A stretch of DNA of 64,000 nt, taken from Geobacillus stearothermophilus ATCC 12980 (lineage in GTDB: Bacteria; Bacillota; Bacilli; Bacillales; Anoxybacillaceae). A program made the position numbers and the translations under genes. Position 1 is the first letter of the stretch. Each line of letters opens with the position of its first letter. The stretch lies in the NCBI RefSeq assembly GCF_030369615.1, contig NZ_CP128494.1:592001-656000 (forward strand), given 5' to 3'. The notes below the pieces were generated by a model. That model did no database searches. It had not been told where the DNA came from and worked only from the letters and a program-made list of their open reading frames with translations. This document shows positions 16,986 through 25,638 of this stretch, piece by piece.

Positions 16986-18161
16986 ATGAATAAACAAAAG
17001 GCGCTGCTGCCGATTACGACGTTCGCCATGTTGTTTTCATTCGTCGTGTGGGCCGTGTTTTCGCCGCTTGCGAGTACGTTTCAGCAAATGTACGGGCTGA
17101 CATCGACGTAAAAAAGCATTTTGGTCGCCATTCCGGTGCTGCTTGGCTCGATCATGCGTGTGCCGCTTGGCATTTGGACGGACCAGATCGGCGGGCGCAG
17201 GCTGTTTTCGCTGCTGCTCTTGTTTCTTGTCATTCCGCTTGTTGGCGCAGGGTTTGCAGATTCGTATGCGATGCTTCTGTTTTGGGCGTTTTTCATCGGC
17301 ATGGCCGGAACGTCGTTCGCCATTTCGATGACGTTCGTTTCCCGCTTGACTCCGCCGGAAAAGCAAGGGACGGCGCTTGGGATTAACTCGATAGGCAACA
17401 TCGGCACGGCGGTTGCTTCGTTTTCCGTTCCATCGATTGCCGCAGCGTTTGGTGTGCCTTGGGCTTTTTGGGGGATGATCATTCCGGTTGTCGTCATGCT
17501 CGTTCTCGTTTGGTTTTTCACACCGGATATGCCGAAACCGAAACAACAAAAAACGGTGCGTGAATCGCTGTCGGTATTGAAATATAAACATACGTGGACG
17601 TTGTCGCTCTTTTACTTTGTTACGGGCGGGGCGTTTGTCGCTTTCGGCATTTACTTGCCGGCGCTGCTCGTTGACTTGTATGGGTTAACGCCAGTGGATG
17701 CTGGGATGCGCGCGGCTGGGTTTACTGTACTCGCTACGCTCGCACGGCCAGTCGGCGGCTATCTTGGCGATAAAATCGGAGCTGAACAGGTGTTGACGTT
17801 CGTCTACGCTGGAATGACAATCGGCGCGTTGGTGATCGCGTTTGGAATGGAAAATATTTGGGTGATGACAGCGGCTTGTTTGTTTATGGCCGTGATGTCT
17901 GGGCTGGGCAACGGTGCGGTGTTCAAACTCGTGCCGCAGCTGTTCCCAGCCGAAACGGGCGCCGTCACCGGCCTTGTCGGTGCCTGGGGCGGACTTGGCG
18001 GCTTTTTTCCGCCGATTGTCATGGGGATCCTGAAAGATGCAACAGGTTCGTACGTGCTCGGTTTTCTGCTCCTTAGCTTGTTTGCCCTTATTTGCTTCTT
18101 GCTGAACCGGCTCGTATTTGGCAAAAAAGCCGGCGAACCGACGAAGCGATACGCATCGTAA
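16986..18161 (+). pseudogene. narK: narK copy A, nitrate/nitrite transporter interrupted by a nonsense codon
   Basis: This 391-codon frame is nearly identical to the intact narK at 25639-26814 (major facilitator, nitrate/nitrite antiporter, motif GTALGINSIGNIGTAVASF). The start is the ATG at 16986. Codon 42, CAA in copy B, is TAA here at 17109-17111, so translation stops after the first membrane segment. The frame is open again to 18161, with a few other substitutions. Restart at a downstream codon would yield a protein lacking the first membrane helix and is unlikely to work. The Fnr promoter is intact. A true mutation is inferred; a base-call error cannot be excluded. Confidence 0.93.
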
Positions 18162-18177
18162 AATCCGATTCCAGATC

Positions 18178-18216
18178 CAAAGAGGCCAAAAGCATATGCT
18201 TTTGGCCTCTTTTTGG
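18178..18216 (+). terminator. Rho-independent terminator of narK copy A
   Basis: AAAGAGGCCAAAAGCAT pairs with its exact complement ATGCTTTTGGCCTCTTT, followed by T. The same hairpin follows copy B. Confidence 0.9.
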
Positions 18217-18375
18217 TTTGCGGAGGTACAAGCTCAACGAAAGGATGGAAAATGGCGATCCGCAAAGAGGAAGGTCGTTCTCCGTTAGTGAATAGGGCTA
18301 CATTCGTTACGGTTGCTACATTGCGAATATTTATTGCTCATTATTTCACGAACTTTTCAAACATGGCCGCTCCTT

Positions 18376-18418
18376 GGTGATACAAATCACTAGGGGAAAA
18401 GGCAGAAATGGCGTACGC
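18376..18418 (+). promoter_or_regulatory. Fnr-box promoter of nirK copy A
   Basis: GGTGATACAAATCACT at 18376-18391 is a near-perfect box; TACGCT at 18413-18418 sits where the -10 should be for a centre at -41.5. Confidence 0.65.
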
Positions 18419-18457
18419 TGAAGGTGTAAATCAAATCAACTGAAGGGGGGGAAAACA

Positions 18458-18730
18458 GTGAAACGAAATGTGTCTACGTTGTTGTCAGTTGCGTTGGTTG
18501 CATCGCGTTTGGCCGCATGCAGCAACGGGGGAGGAGGAGAGGCAAAGGCGGAAAATAAAAACGGAACAGCGGCAACTACGCAACAGTCTGCTGCGAACAT
18601 GTTAGCGGCGCATAAAGGATTGAACCAAGCACCGGTGCCGTTGAAAATGGAGCGGATCGGTCTGCATGACGTCCGCGTTGAAATGACGGCGCAAATCACT
18701 GACATTGAAATTGACAAAGGGAAAACGTAT
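18458..18730 (+). pseudogene. nirK: nirK copy A, 3'-truncated copper nitrite reductase
   Basis: The first 90 codons match nirK copy B, from the GTG start with a GGGGGGG site through a lipoprotein signal (the lipobox is LAAC) to DIEIDKGK. After that the sequence is unrelated, and the frame runs on to 18897 as chance coding. All copper ligands are missing, so the product cannot be an enzyme. The truncation point is a recombination junction: what follows (18730-18900) resembles the sequence at 29280-29420. Confidence 0.92.
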
Positions 18731-18772
18731 TATACGGCGGTGAAAAGAAAAAGAAGTGATTCGCATCACAAT
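18731..18772 (-). promoter_or_regulatory. Orphan Fnr-type promoter pointing into the nirK fragment
   Basis: AGTGATTCGCATCACA at 18757-18772 and, on the reverse strand, TATAAT (18731-18736). The box centre is about 40 bases before the predicted start. Its original gene is gone at the junction, so transcripts would run antisense through truncated nirK. Confidence 0.5.
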
Positions 18773-18909
18773 CGAAAAAAAGAGAGCGTCCGGCAGGCCG
18801 CGAACAACGGTCGGTCGGGCGTTCTTCTAATCAGCGCGCCAAAATGGCTTGGTCGTTGCTGTGTATCGAAGGGGAACGATCAGACAGACCCCTAACTACG
18901 GTGCACCGC

Positions 18910-19608
18910 TCACTCAATGCAACAAATATCCGCCGGACAGTCTTCGCATTGAATTTCCGTTTTCAAATAGTTTAAATCATGAACCGTAATTTTCCCCCGC
19001 TTCATCGAGATAATCCCTTCCTGTTTTAACGCATTGAGCATCCGGTTGACGCTTTCGCGCGTCGTGCCGCAAAAGTTGGCCAAGTCTTGGTTTTTTAACG
19101 TTACGTCAATGAAGATGCTTCCATCTTCAAGCGGGACGCCATAACTGTTGCATAAACGAATGAGTGTTGAATAGAGCGCCCCTTTTTTGCCGTGCATGAT
19201 AAGATCGCGAAACTTCATCTGCGTCCGCCGGACATGCTTGCTGATCCAGCGCATATATTCAAGGGTAAGGGGCGGATTGATCAGCAGCTGCTGTTCCAGT
19301 TCCTCTTTGTTTATGACTGCCGCTTCGCCTGGCTCTATTACCTTGGCCGTCAACAAGTAGCGTGCATCGTTCGTAAACAGCGTCAGCTCGCCGACGATTT
19401 CCCCGCTTCCGCAAATGCGGAAGCACATTTCTTTTCCGTTCGGGCAAATTTTGCTCACTTGCACTTTGCCGGAAAGAATCAAGTACAGCTCATTGGCCGG
19501 CATCCCTTCTTGGAACAAAAAGGAGTGCTTGCGAAGTGGAATCACTTTTTTCGACGATTGCAACAAAGAACGTAAATGGGGAAAATATCCATTCACTGCA
19601 GCTTCCAT
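18910..19608 (-). CDS. fnr: Oxygen-responsive regulator Fnr, copy A
   Basis: A 232-residue Crp/Fnr-family activator of the B. subtilis Fnr type. The 4Fe-4S ligands are at the C-terminus (CEDCPADICC: Cys221, Cys224 and Cys229 or Cys230), not at the N-terminus as in E. coli. The recognition helix lies in CGTTRESVNRML and reads TGTGA half-sites. The ATG at 19606-19608 is preferred over 19623 because AGGGG sits seven bases before it. In B. subtilis, Fnr with an intact cluster activates nitrate-respiration genes without oxygen. The gene has its own Fnr box, and diverges from modB. Copy B at 37059 differs by very few residues. Confidence 0.95.
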   Translation of the reverse strand: MEAAVNGYFPHLRSLLQSSKKVIPLRKHSFLFQEGMPANELYLILSGKVQVSKICPNGKEMCFRICGSGEIVGELTLFTNDARYLLTAKVIEPGEAAVINKEELEQQLLINPPLTLEYMRWISKHVRRTQMKFRDLIMHGKKGALYSTLIRLCNSYGVPLEDGSIFIDVTLKNQDLANFCGTTRESVNRMLNALKQEGIISMKRGKITVHDLNYLKTEIQCEDCPADICCIE

Positions 19609-19639
19609 CGATAGCCCCTCCATTCATTCAGCTATTTCT

Positions 19640-19682
19640 ATTGTAAAAATCATCACATCGGGAGAGAGTGAAAAAAATCACC
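19640..19682 (-). promoter_or_regulatory. Self-controlled fnr promoter (copy A)
   Basis: On the reverse strand the box GGTGATTTTTTTCACT (19667-19682) lies 41.5 bases before a start set by TACAAT (19640-19645). Confidence 0.7.
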
Positions 19683-19750
19683 GGTTACTGTTTTTTGTGC
19701 GAGGCGTCACAATTTTTTCTAAATTGGTTTTTCCTTTTTCTATGTTACAA

Positions 19751-19793
19751 TGTGAGTAGCATCACAGCATTCTACTGTTTGTTTTCGTATGGT
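19751..19793 (+). promoter_or_regulatory. Fnr-dependent promoter of modB-moaA (copy A)
   Basis: TGTGAGTAGCATCACA at 19751-19766 with TATGGT at 19788-19793; the box is centred at -41.5 from a start near 19800. Confidence 0.82.
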
Positions 19794-19825
19794 AAAAGGG
19801 AGATGGAACAGAGAGAGGCTCGTCG

Positions 19826-20488
19826 ATGGAAGAGTTTTGGTCACCGGTATGGTTATCGATAAACGTATCGCTTCTTGCCGGCGTGATCGTCGCAATCCTT
19901 GGAACAGCGGCGGCGAGGTGGATGGCGCGCCGCCGGTTTCGTGGAAAGACGATCGTGGAGACGGTGTTTATGTTGCCGCTCGTGCTGCCGCCGTCGGTTG
20001 TCGGTTTTTTGCTTGTTGTGCTGTTTGGGCGGCATAGCCCGATCGGAAAGTTGATGGAAACGTGGTTTCACACAACGGTGCTGTTTACACCCGGCGCGGC
20101 GGTGATGGCGGCGGTTGTTGTGTCGTTTCCGCTCATGTACCAGGCGGCCAAAGCGGGTCTGGAAGCCGTTGATCCAACCGTTGAAGGAGCGGCGCGCATC
20201 GATGGGGCGAATGAGCGCCAAGTGTTTTGGCATATTTCGCTGCCGCTGGCCAGAAACGCCTTGTTGTCCGGGGCGGTGCTGTCGTTTGCCCGCAGCCTGG
20301 GGGAGTTTGGCTCGACGCTCATGTTTGCCGGGAATATTCCGGGAAAAACGCAAACGATCCCCACCGCTGTCTATATGGCGATGGAGTCGGGGCGGATGGA
20401 GTTGGCGTGGGCATGGGTGGCGGTCACGATTGGATTGTCATTTAGTTTATTGTCCTGTGCGGCGAAACTAGGCCGTTGGCAGCGATAA
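19826..20488 (+). CDS. modB: Molybdate ABC transporter permease ModB, copy A
   Basis: A 220-residue inner-membrane permease with about five helices. The cytoplasmic EAA loop EGAARIDGANERQVFWHISL contacts the ATPase, and LPPSVVGF is typical of ModB. It imports molybdate for the cofactor of nitrate reductase. The ATG at 19826 is behind GAGAGAGG. No modA or modC is next to it; the permease is followed directly by moaA, so the binding protein and ATPase must be elsewhere or shared. An Fnr promoter lies in front. Copy B is at 48691-49353. Confidence 0.92.
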   Translation: MEEFWSPVWLSINVSLLAGVIVAILGTAAARWMARRRFRGKTIVETVFMLPLVLPPSVVGFLLVVLFGRHSPIGKLMETWFHTTVLFTPGAAVMAAVVVSFPLMYQAAKAGLEAVDPTVEGAARIDGANERQVFWHISLPLARNALLSGAVLSFARSLGEFGSTLMFAGNIPGKTQTIPTAVYMAMESGRMELAWAWVAVTIGLSFSLLSCAAKLGRWQR

Positions 20489-20542
20489 GGAGCAGGCCGT
20501 TGGAACATCACGCGGCCCATGAAAGGGAAAGGAGGGAGCGAC

Positions 20543-21568
20543 ATGGAAGAGCGCGACCGGGTGAAGATCACCGACCGCCTCGCCCGCCCGCTTCGCGATT
20601 TGCGGTTGTCGGTCATCGATCAATGCAATTTTCGCTGCGTCTATTGCATGCCTGCGGAAGTGTTCGGGCCGAATTTTCGCTTTTTGGCGGAAGACCAGCT
20701 GTTAACCGTTGACGAAATGGCGCTTTTAGTGGAATGTTTTGTCGAGCTTGGCGTTGAAAAAATCCGCCTGACCGGCGGCGAGCCGTTGCTTCGGCGCGAC
20801 CTCGATGCGCTCATTGAGCGGCTGTCCGCGCTCCCTGGCCTGCGCGATATTGGATTGACGACCAACGGCGTTCATTTGGTGAAATGGGCGCAGCGGTTGA
20901 AAGAAGCCGGGTTGAAGCGCGTCAACGTCAGTTTGGATGCGTTGGATGATGACATTTTCCGAAAAATGAACGGCATTGGCGTCGGCGCCGCCCCGGTGTT
21001 GAAAGGCATCGAAGCCGCCCTGGCGGCGGGGCTCGGCGTGAAAGTGAACATGGTCGTCAAAAAAGGATGGAACGACTCGCAAATCGTGCCGATGGCGGCC
21101 TACTTTAAAGACTTGGGCATTCCGCTCCGCTTGATTGAATTTATGGATGTCGGCACAACGAACGGCTGGGATTATTCCCATGTCGTGACGAAAAAAGAGA
21201 TGTATGAACAAATCAACTCCATGCACCCTCTTGAACCGGTTGAAAAAGCGTACTTCGGCGAAGTGGCGAGCCGCTATCGCTACGTCGGCACGGAGGTGGA
21301 AGTCGGCTTTATCGCCTCAGTGACGGAAACGTTTTGCCAAAGCTGCACGAGGGCGCGCATTTCCGCCGATGGCAAGCTGTACACGTGTTTGTTTGCTTCT
21401 GAGGGAGTGTCGTTGAAAGACAAACTGCGCGCCGGCGCGGGGAAAGAAGAGCTGAAGGCGTTGATCGCCGCCATTTGGAGCGAGCGGACAGACCGCTATT
21501 CGGAAGAACGGACGGCAGAGACAGCGAAACAGCGCCCGAAAATTGAAATGTCGTATATTGGGGGATAA
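20543..21568 (+). CDS. moaA: GTP 3',8-cyclase MoaA, copy A
   Basis: A 341-residue radical SAM enzyme that performs the first step of molybdenum cofactor synthesis from GTP. The N-terminal cluster motif is CNFRCVYC (Cys28, Cys32, Cys35), TGGEPLLR binds [23 protein letters not shown] holds the second cluster, and the C-terminus ends in GG, needed for activity. The ATG at 20543 has a GGAGGG site six bases before; the ATG at 20519 lacks one. It is in one operon with modB. Confidence 0.95.
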   Translation: MEERDRVKITDRLARPLRDLRLSVIDQCNFRCVYCMPAEVFGPNFRFLAEDQLLTVDEMALLVECFVELGVEKIRLTGGEPLLRRDLDALIERLSALPGLRDIGLTTNGVHLVKWAQRLKEAGLKRVNVSLDALDDDIFRKMNGIGVGAAPVLKGIEAALAAGLGVKVNMVVKKGWNDSQIVPMAAYFKDLGIPLRLIEFMDVGTTNGWDYSHVVTKKEMYEQINSMHPLEPVEKAYFGEVASRYRYVGTEVEVGFIASVTETFCQSCTRARISADGKLYTCLFASEGVSLKDKLRAGAGKEELKALIAAIWSERTDRYSEERTAETAKQRPKIEMSYIGG

Positions 21569-21573
21569 CAAAG

Positions 21574-21618
21574 AAACGGGGCTGCTCTTTTCGTCAAAGA
21601 AGCAGCCCTGCTTTTTAT
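21574..21618 (+). terminator. Terminator between moaA and ric (convergent), copy A
   Basis: GGGGCTGCTCTTTTCGTCA pairs imperfectly with AAAGAAGCAGCCC, followed by T. It can serve both convergent genes. Confidence 0.75.
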
Positions 21619-21669
21619 CGCTCGATGCGCCTGCCTTTACCTTAGAAATAGGGGAATGGATTCGTCTGC

Positions 21670-22377
21670 TTATGCCTTCACCGCCGCCAACACGCGCGGG
21701 AAGAGGATGTTGTTTTCCAAATGGATGTGGGTAAACAAATCGTCTTCGAGCACCGCGAGTCGGTTGTAGACGAGCCGGTACGTGCCGCACGCGTCTTCCG
21801 GCGGGGTGAAGTCGTTTGTGATTTCACGAATTTCTTTCATCAAATCGCCGGCTGCGTCATGTTCATTGACCAGTTCGCGAATGGCCCGCTCGACCGCCTC
21901 CTGGTTTTCCGGCGACGGGTTGTCGGCAAATTGCAAAATGAGCGGGAATGCGCCCGTTTCCTCTTTAATGAGATGTTGCTCAAGCTCCGTTTTTAACTCA
22001 TGAAACAATTTATGCACGCGGGACAGATGCGGATGGTGCATGCCGTGCACGCGCAATACTTTCGTGACATACGGGCTGAGCTGCGGCAGCTCCTCGTTCA
22101 AATAGCGGTGGTGCGTGTTGATGATATGATCGACCAAATCGGCTAGCGGCGCTTCGCTCCAGTTTCCGGCCGGTTTGTTTTGCGCCTCCGCATAAAGGGT
22201 GTTCAGCTCGCGAAGGAGCGCTTCGCCATCGAGTCCGAGCTCTTCGATCGCTTCTTTTAACGGGCGCTGTCCGCCGCAGCAAAAATCAATGCGCCGCGCT
22301 TTAAACAAATCCGCTGCTTTCGGAAATTGAGTGACAATATCGCCGATCAACGATTGTTCGGTAAACCGCTGTTCCAT
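21670..22377 (-). CDS. ric: Iron-sulfur cluster repair di-iron protein Ric (ScdA/YtfE), copy A
   Basis: A 235-residue protein with an N-terminal ScdA/DUF542 domain (DFCCGG at residues 31-36) followed by a hemerythrin-like domain whose metal ligands are in HHRYLNEEL, HGMHHPHLSRVH, HLIKEE and NEHDAAGDLM. Ric proteins restore Fe-S clusters damaged by nitric oxide and peroxide. The ATG at 22375-22377 has GGAGGG in front. An Fnr box at 22440 with TATGCT gives a normal promoter. Copy B is at 46802-47509 with few differences. Confidence 0.93.
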   Translation of the reverse strand: MEQRFTEQSLIGDIVTQFPKAADLFKARRIDFCCGGQRPLKEAIEELGLDGEALLRELNTLYAEAQNKPAGNWSEAPLADLVDHIINTHHRYLNEELPQLSPYVTKVLRVHGMHHPHLSRVHKLFHELKTELEQHLIKEETGAFPLILQFADNPSPENQEAVERAIRELVNEHDAAGDLMKEIREITNDFTPPEDACGTYRLVYNRLAVLEDDLFTHIHLENNILFPRVLAAVKA

Positions 22378-22412
22378 TTCGGGTCCCTCCATCACCAAAT
22401 CGTTACAGCTTC

Positions 22413-22455
22413 AGCATACCTTGTTTTCCATGTCAACGTTGTGATACATCTCACA
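22413..22455 (-). promoter_or_regulatory. Fnr-dependent promoter of ric (copy A)
   Basis: TGTGATACATCTCACA at 22440-22455; on the reverse strand TATGCT (22413-22418) is the -10. Box centre at -41.5. Confidence 0.83.
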
Positions 22456-22483
22456 CAAGCAAAAAAAGCGGACAACAAGGGAA

Positions 22484-22527
22484 TGTGATCAACATCACAA
22501 CGTTGTCTCTCTTCTTTCCTGTACAAT
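22484..22527 (+). promoter_or_regulatory. Second, divergent Fnr promoter (copy A)
   Basis: TGTGATCAACATCACA at 22484-22499 with TACAAT at 22522-22527, reading away from ric; centre near -42. Confidence 0.78.
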
Positions 22528-22577
22528 AAAAGAGACGAAATCAGCTGATCGATCGAGTCGAAAATCGGGCTCAAGAC

Positions 22578-22792
22578 GTGCTAAACTATATTCAAGAACA
22601 ATGCCGCTATGCGGATGAAGTGATGCAAGAGCTCGAACAGTCCGCTGCTTTGTTTGGCGAAACGCGGGAGATGATTTTGCGGCATATTGCCGATGCGAGC
22701 GTCGTTGATGAAAAGTTGGCAGAAGGCATAAAACAGCTGCCAATGGCAACAATGTTGAAAGAACGATATGGTTGCCGCCAGCCGTATGATCG
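22578..22792 (+). pseudogene. Small helical protein gene, truncated by an IS (copy A)
   Basis: The frame from GTG at 22578 encodes VLNYIQEQCRYADEVMQELE and later MILRHIADASVVDEKLAEGI, then is cut off by the IS end at 22793. The downstream part matches the remnant at 46447-46580 (MILQHIDDASVVDEKLAQTI). In the other copy the same gene precedes moeA, so this was probably the first gene of a moeA operon that is now lost here. Function unknown. Confidence 0.5.
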
Positions 22793-23757
22793 GGTAGCGT
22801 CAAAAGTTTTATGAAAACTCCACATCCGCCATCCCATGGAGCATCGTAAGGTATCCTTGGAGCCGGATTCGCCCTTGACCAACACCCGCCAAAGGTGTGA
22901 AAGGGACGTCAAGGGCGACGGGGACAAAAAAGAGGGCATAGGAAAGCCGCTCTTGCCCTTACCGAATTTTACCTTTGACGAGGTTCGGTTGGTCAAGGGT
23001 TCTCTTCGCCGAATCCGGCTGTTCTTCTGATCCATGGGCTCCGGCGGACAAAAAAGTTAGGCTGCCTCTTGTTGGAGGAAATCTTGAGCCATGGCGATCA
23101 GCTTCGTCCACCGGGCCGGCATATGGGGCAGATCGGCGAGCTCCGGGATGACGACAGGAACCCGGCCTTCGAGTGCACCGTGCGGGCGCAGGAAGTGGAA
23201 ATACGCCACAAACAGCGTGACAAAGGACACCGAGCCTTCTTCCGCGCCAAATCCGTGAGTCGGCCGATAGTTTTTAAATGTCCGGTTGAATCGCTCGATG
23301 ATTTGTTTGAGCGCGCGGAACTCTTCGGACACCGGATCCTCATTGGTCAGTCCGATCACTTGGCGGACGTCAAACGGAATCCCGTGCTGGGCTTCGTAGT
23401 CGGCTAAAAGCTGCCGGTAGTCGAGTGTTTCTGGGACAACGATGATGGGAAGGTCATCGACTTGAAGTTTTCGGTACGGTTTTCGAACTGGTTCGTCCAT
23501 GTCTTTGCGGCTTAAGGATTTTCCTAATAAGGCACCAATTAAATAGACAATGATTTGATGTTGGGACTTGATTATTTCGAGCAAATAGGCTAATAAATAA
23601 TTGAGGTGACAAGCTTGTCACTCCTTTGTTTTGGGTGTTGGGTGTGGGGTTACCTCAATGATGGCCGAAAACAACGGGGGTGGCAAACTTTTTTTCTTCC
23701 AACGGTTGAAACTCAGGAGAAAACCGTGAGTGTGGAGGATAAACTTTTGACAATACC
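22793..23757 (-). mobile_element. IS6-like element, internally deleted copy (965 bp)
   Basis: The ends GGTAGCGTCAAAAGTT and, inverted, GGTATTGTCAAAAGTT match those of the full element at 23766-25614. The inside has lost about 918 bases. It is followed by the 8-base TTGAAAGT and then directly by the full copy. Confidence 0.85.
23057..23584 (-). pseudogene. In-frame deleted IS6-like transposase (175 aa)
   Basis: The N-terminal 65 or so residues (up to LLADYEAQHG) are joined in frame to the C-terminal part (FDVRQVIGLTNEDPVSEEF) of the transposase encoded by the full copy at 24030-25475. The missing middle contains the zinc-finger region and the first acidic catalytic residues, so it is inactive. 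The fusion lies at a CGTGCTGGGC repeat that occurs twice in the full gene. Confidence 0.9.
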
Positions 23758-23765
23758 TTGAAAGT

Positions 23766-25614
23766 GGTAGCGTCAAAAGTTCTATGAAAACTCCACACAG
23801 ATCATCCCATTGAGCATCGTGGGGCATTCGGAGGGCCGGATTCGCCCTTGACCAACACCCGCCAAAGGTGCGGAAGAGTCATCAAGGGCGACGGGGACAA
23901 AAAGAAGGCAATAAGAAAGCCGCCCTTGCCATAACCGAATTTTACCTTTGGCGGTGTTCGGTTGGTCAAGGGTTCGCTTCGCCGAATCCGGCAGGAGTTC
24001 TGTTCAACGGGCTCCGGCGGACAAAAAAGTCAGGCCGCCTCTTGTTGGAGAAACGCTTGTGCCATGGCGATGAGCTTCGTCCACCGGGCCGGCATATGCG
24101 GAAGGTCCGCCAGTTCCGGGATGACGACCGGGATCCGGCCTTCGAGTGCGCTATGTGGGCGCAGGAAGTTGAAATACGCCACAAACAGCATCACAAAGGA
24201 CACCGAGCCTTCTTCCGCACCAAACCCATGGGTCGGGCGGTAGTTGCCTTTAAAGGTCCGGTTGAATCGCTCGATGATCTGTTTGAGAGGGCGAAACTCT
24301 TCCGAGACCGGATCTTCGTTGGTTAGGCCGATCACCTGGCGGACGTCAAACGAAATCCCGTGCTGGGCGAAGAAGTGTTGCGTCAGCCGGTAAATCGGGT
24401 TGCCATCCACGACAAACGACAAGTCGTCTGGGAGGGACGGCAGCTTCCTGAGGACATCATCGATGGCCTGGATGGCCGAGAGCGTGTCTCGGTTGGGCGA
24501 GACGCGATACGACAGCACGATCTTTTTGACGGCATCGAACATAAAGAACAGGTAATGCCAGCGCCCTTTGACGCGAATATACGTCTCGTCCCCGCAAAAC
24601 GAACCGGACAGCTCATATGGGAACCGGTCGACAAAGGGCTTGATCCAAAGCGCGGCGCTGTTGGCGTAGTTGAGCACCGTCTGATGGGAGATCGAGACGC
24701 CATGGATGTCCTTCATGGCGGCGGCGGTCTCCCTCGAGGACATCCCAAAGTTGACGTAGTACGTCAACACGAGCCCCAACACGTGCGGCGACGCAGCCAG
24801 CCGGGACAAATCGACCTTCGGCTTGATGGGCGACGAGGAAGCCAACGGGAGAAAGTCAAACAAGAACTCTCGAAACAAATACCGCACCTTGAAGGCTTGA
24901 GGATCCTGTTGAAACTGTTGGCGCTCCTTCTTGGTCATCCGGCGAAGGTCGGCCTGGTAAAACGGGCAATCGTTGTTCTTGCACTTATAGATGTGGTATT
25001 CTTTGCGTTCCTTGATTTTTTCCAGCGTCTTTTTGCAGTGCGGGCAGCGAAAGACCGCTTGCTTGGTAAACCGATTTCGGTGGTTGAACCGGCACTGGCA
25101 CACTTTGCATTGGTATTGCCCGTTTCCGCCGTTATTGGCGTACAGGTAAGAAGAGGGAGCCTGGCAGCGAGGGCAGGTCAACGAATCCGGAACACGGTGT
25201 TTCGCCTTCGCGCGGCGCTGGATGGGCCGCAAAGGACGTTCGTGCTGGGCTTCGTAGTCCGCCAACAGCTTCCGGTAATCAAAGGTTTCCGGCACATCGA
25301 TGATCGGAAGGTCATCGACCTGAAGTTTTCGGTACGGTTTTTGGACGAGTTCGTCCAAGTCCTTACGATTCAGGGATTTTCCCACGATCACACCCATCAA
25401 ATACACAATGATTTGATATTGGGCCTTGATGATTTGAAGCAAATAGGCTAATAATTGAGGTAACAAGCTTGTCACTCCTTCTTTGTTTGGGCTGTTGAGT
25501 GTGTGGTTACCTCAATGATGGCCGAAAACAACGGGGGTGGCAAACTTTTTTTCTTCCAACGGTTGAAACTCAGGAGAAAACCGTGAGTGTGGAGGATAAA
25601 CTTTTGACAATACC
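23766..25614 (-). mobile_element. Full IS6-like element (1849 bp) with 8-bp target duplication
   Basis: The terminal inverted repeats are GGTAGCGTCAAAAGTT and GGTATTGTCAAAAGTT (14 of 16 identical). It is flanked by TTGAAAGT on both sides (23758-23765 and 25615-25622). The unoccupied site TTTTGAAAGTTTGGGAGG is preserved in front of narK copy A. An 8-base duplication fits the IS6 family. Confidence 0.9.
24030..25475 (-). CDS. IS6-like DDE transposase (481 aa)
   Basis: A DDE transposase with an N-terminal zinc-binding region (CPRCQAPSS, CKVCQC, CPHCKK, CKNNDCPFY) and a catalytic core: DETYIRVKGRWHY, VVDGNPIYRL and EEFRPLKQIIERFNRTFKG carry the D, D and E. The core resembles IS6/IS240 transposases, the N-terminal extension is unusual for that family. 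The transposase reads away from narK copy B. Confidence 0.9.
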   Translation of the reverse strand: MTSLLPQLLAYLLQIIKAQYQIIVYLMGVIVGKSLNRKDLDELVQKPYRKLQVDDLPIIDVPETFDYRKLLADYEAQHERPLRPIQRRAKAKHRVPDSLTCPRCQAPSSYLYANNGGNGQYQCKVCQCRFNHRNRFTKQAVFRCPHCKKTLEKIKERKEYHIYKCKNNDCPFYQADLRRMTKKERQQFQQDPQAFKVRYLFREFLFDFLPLASSSPIKPKVDLSRLAASPHVLGLVLTYYVNFGMSSRETAAAMKDIHGVSISHQTVLNYANSAALWIKPFVDRFPYELSGSFCGDETYIRVKGRWHYLFFMFDAVKKIVLSYRVSPNRDTLSAIQAIDDVLRKLPSLPDDLSFVVDGNPIYRLTQHFFAQHGISFDVRQVIGLTNEDPVSEEFRPLKQIIERFNRTFKGNYRPTHGFGAEEGSVSFVMLFVAYFNFLRPHSALEGRIPVVIPELADLPHMPARWTKLIAMAQAFLQQEAA

Positions 25615-25638
25615 TTGAAAGTTTGGGAGGGGCTTTTC

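Noticed and set aside
18730..18897. C-terminal tail of the nirK copy A frame
   Set aside because: Unrelated sequence after the junction (KRKRSDSHHNRKKES); non-coding DNA read by chance.
22578..22814. 78-codon frame as a complete gene
   Set aside because: The last residues come from the IS end; the gene is truncated.
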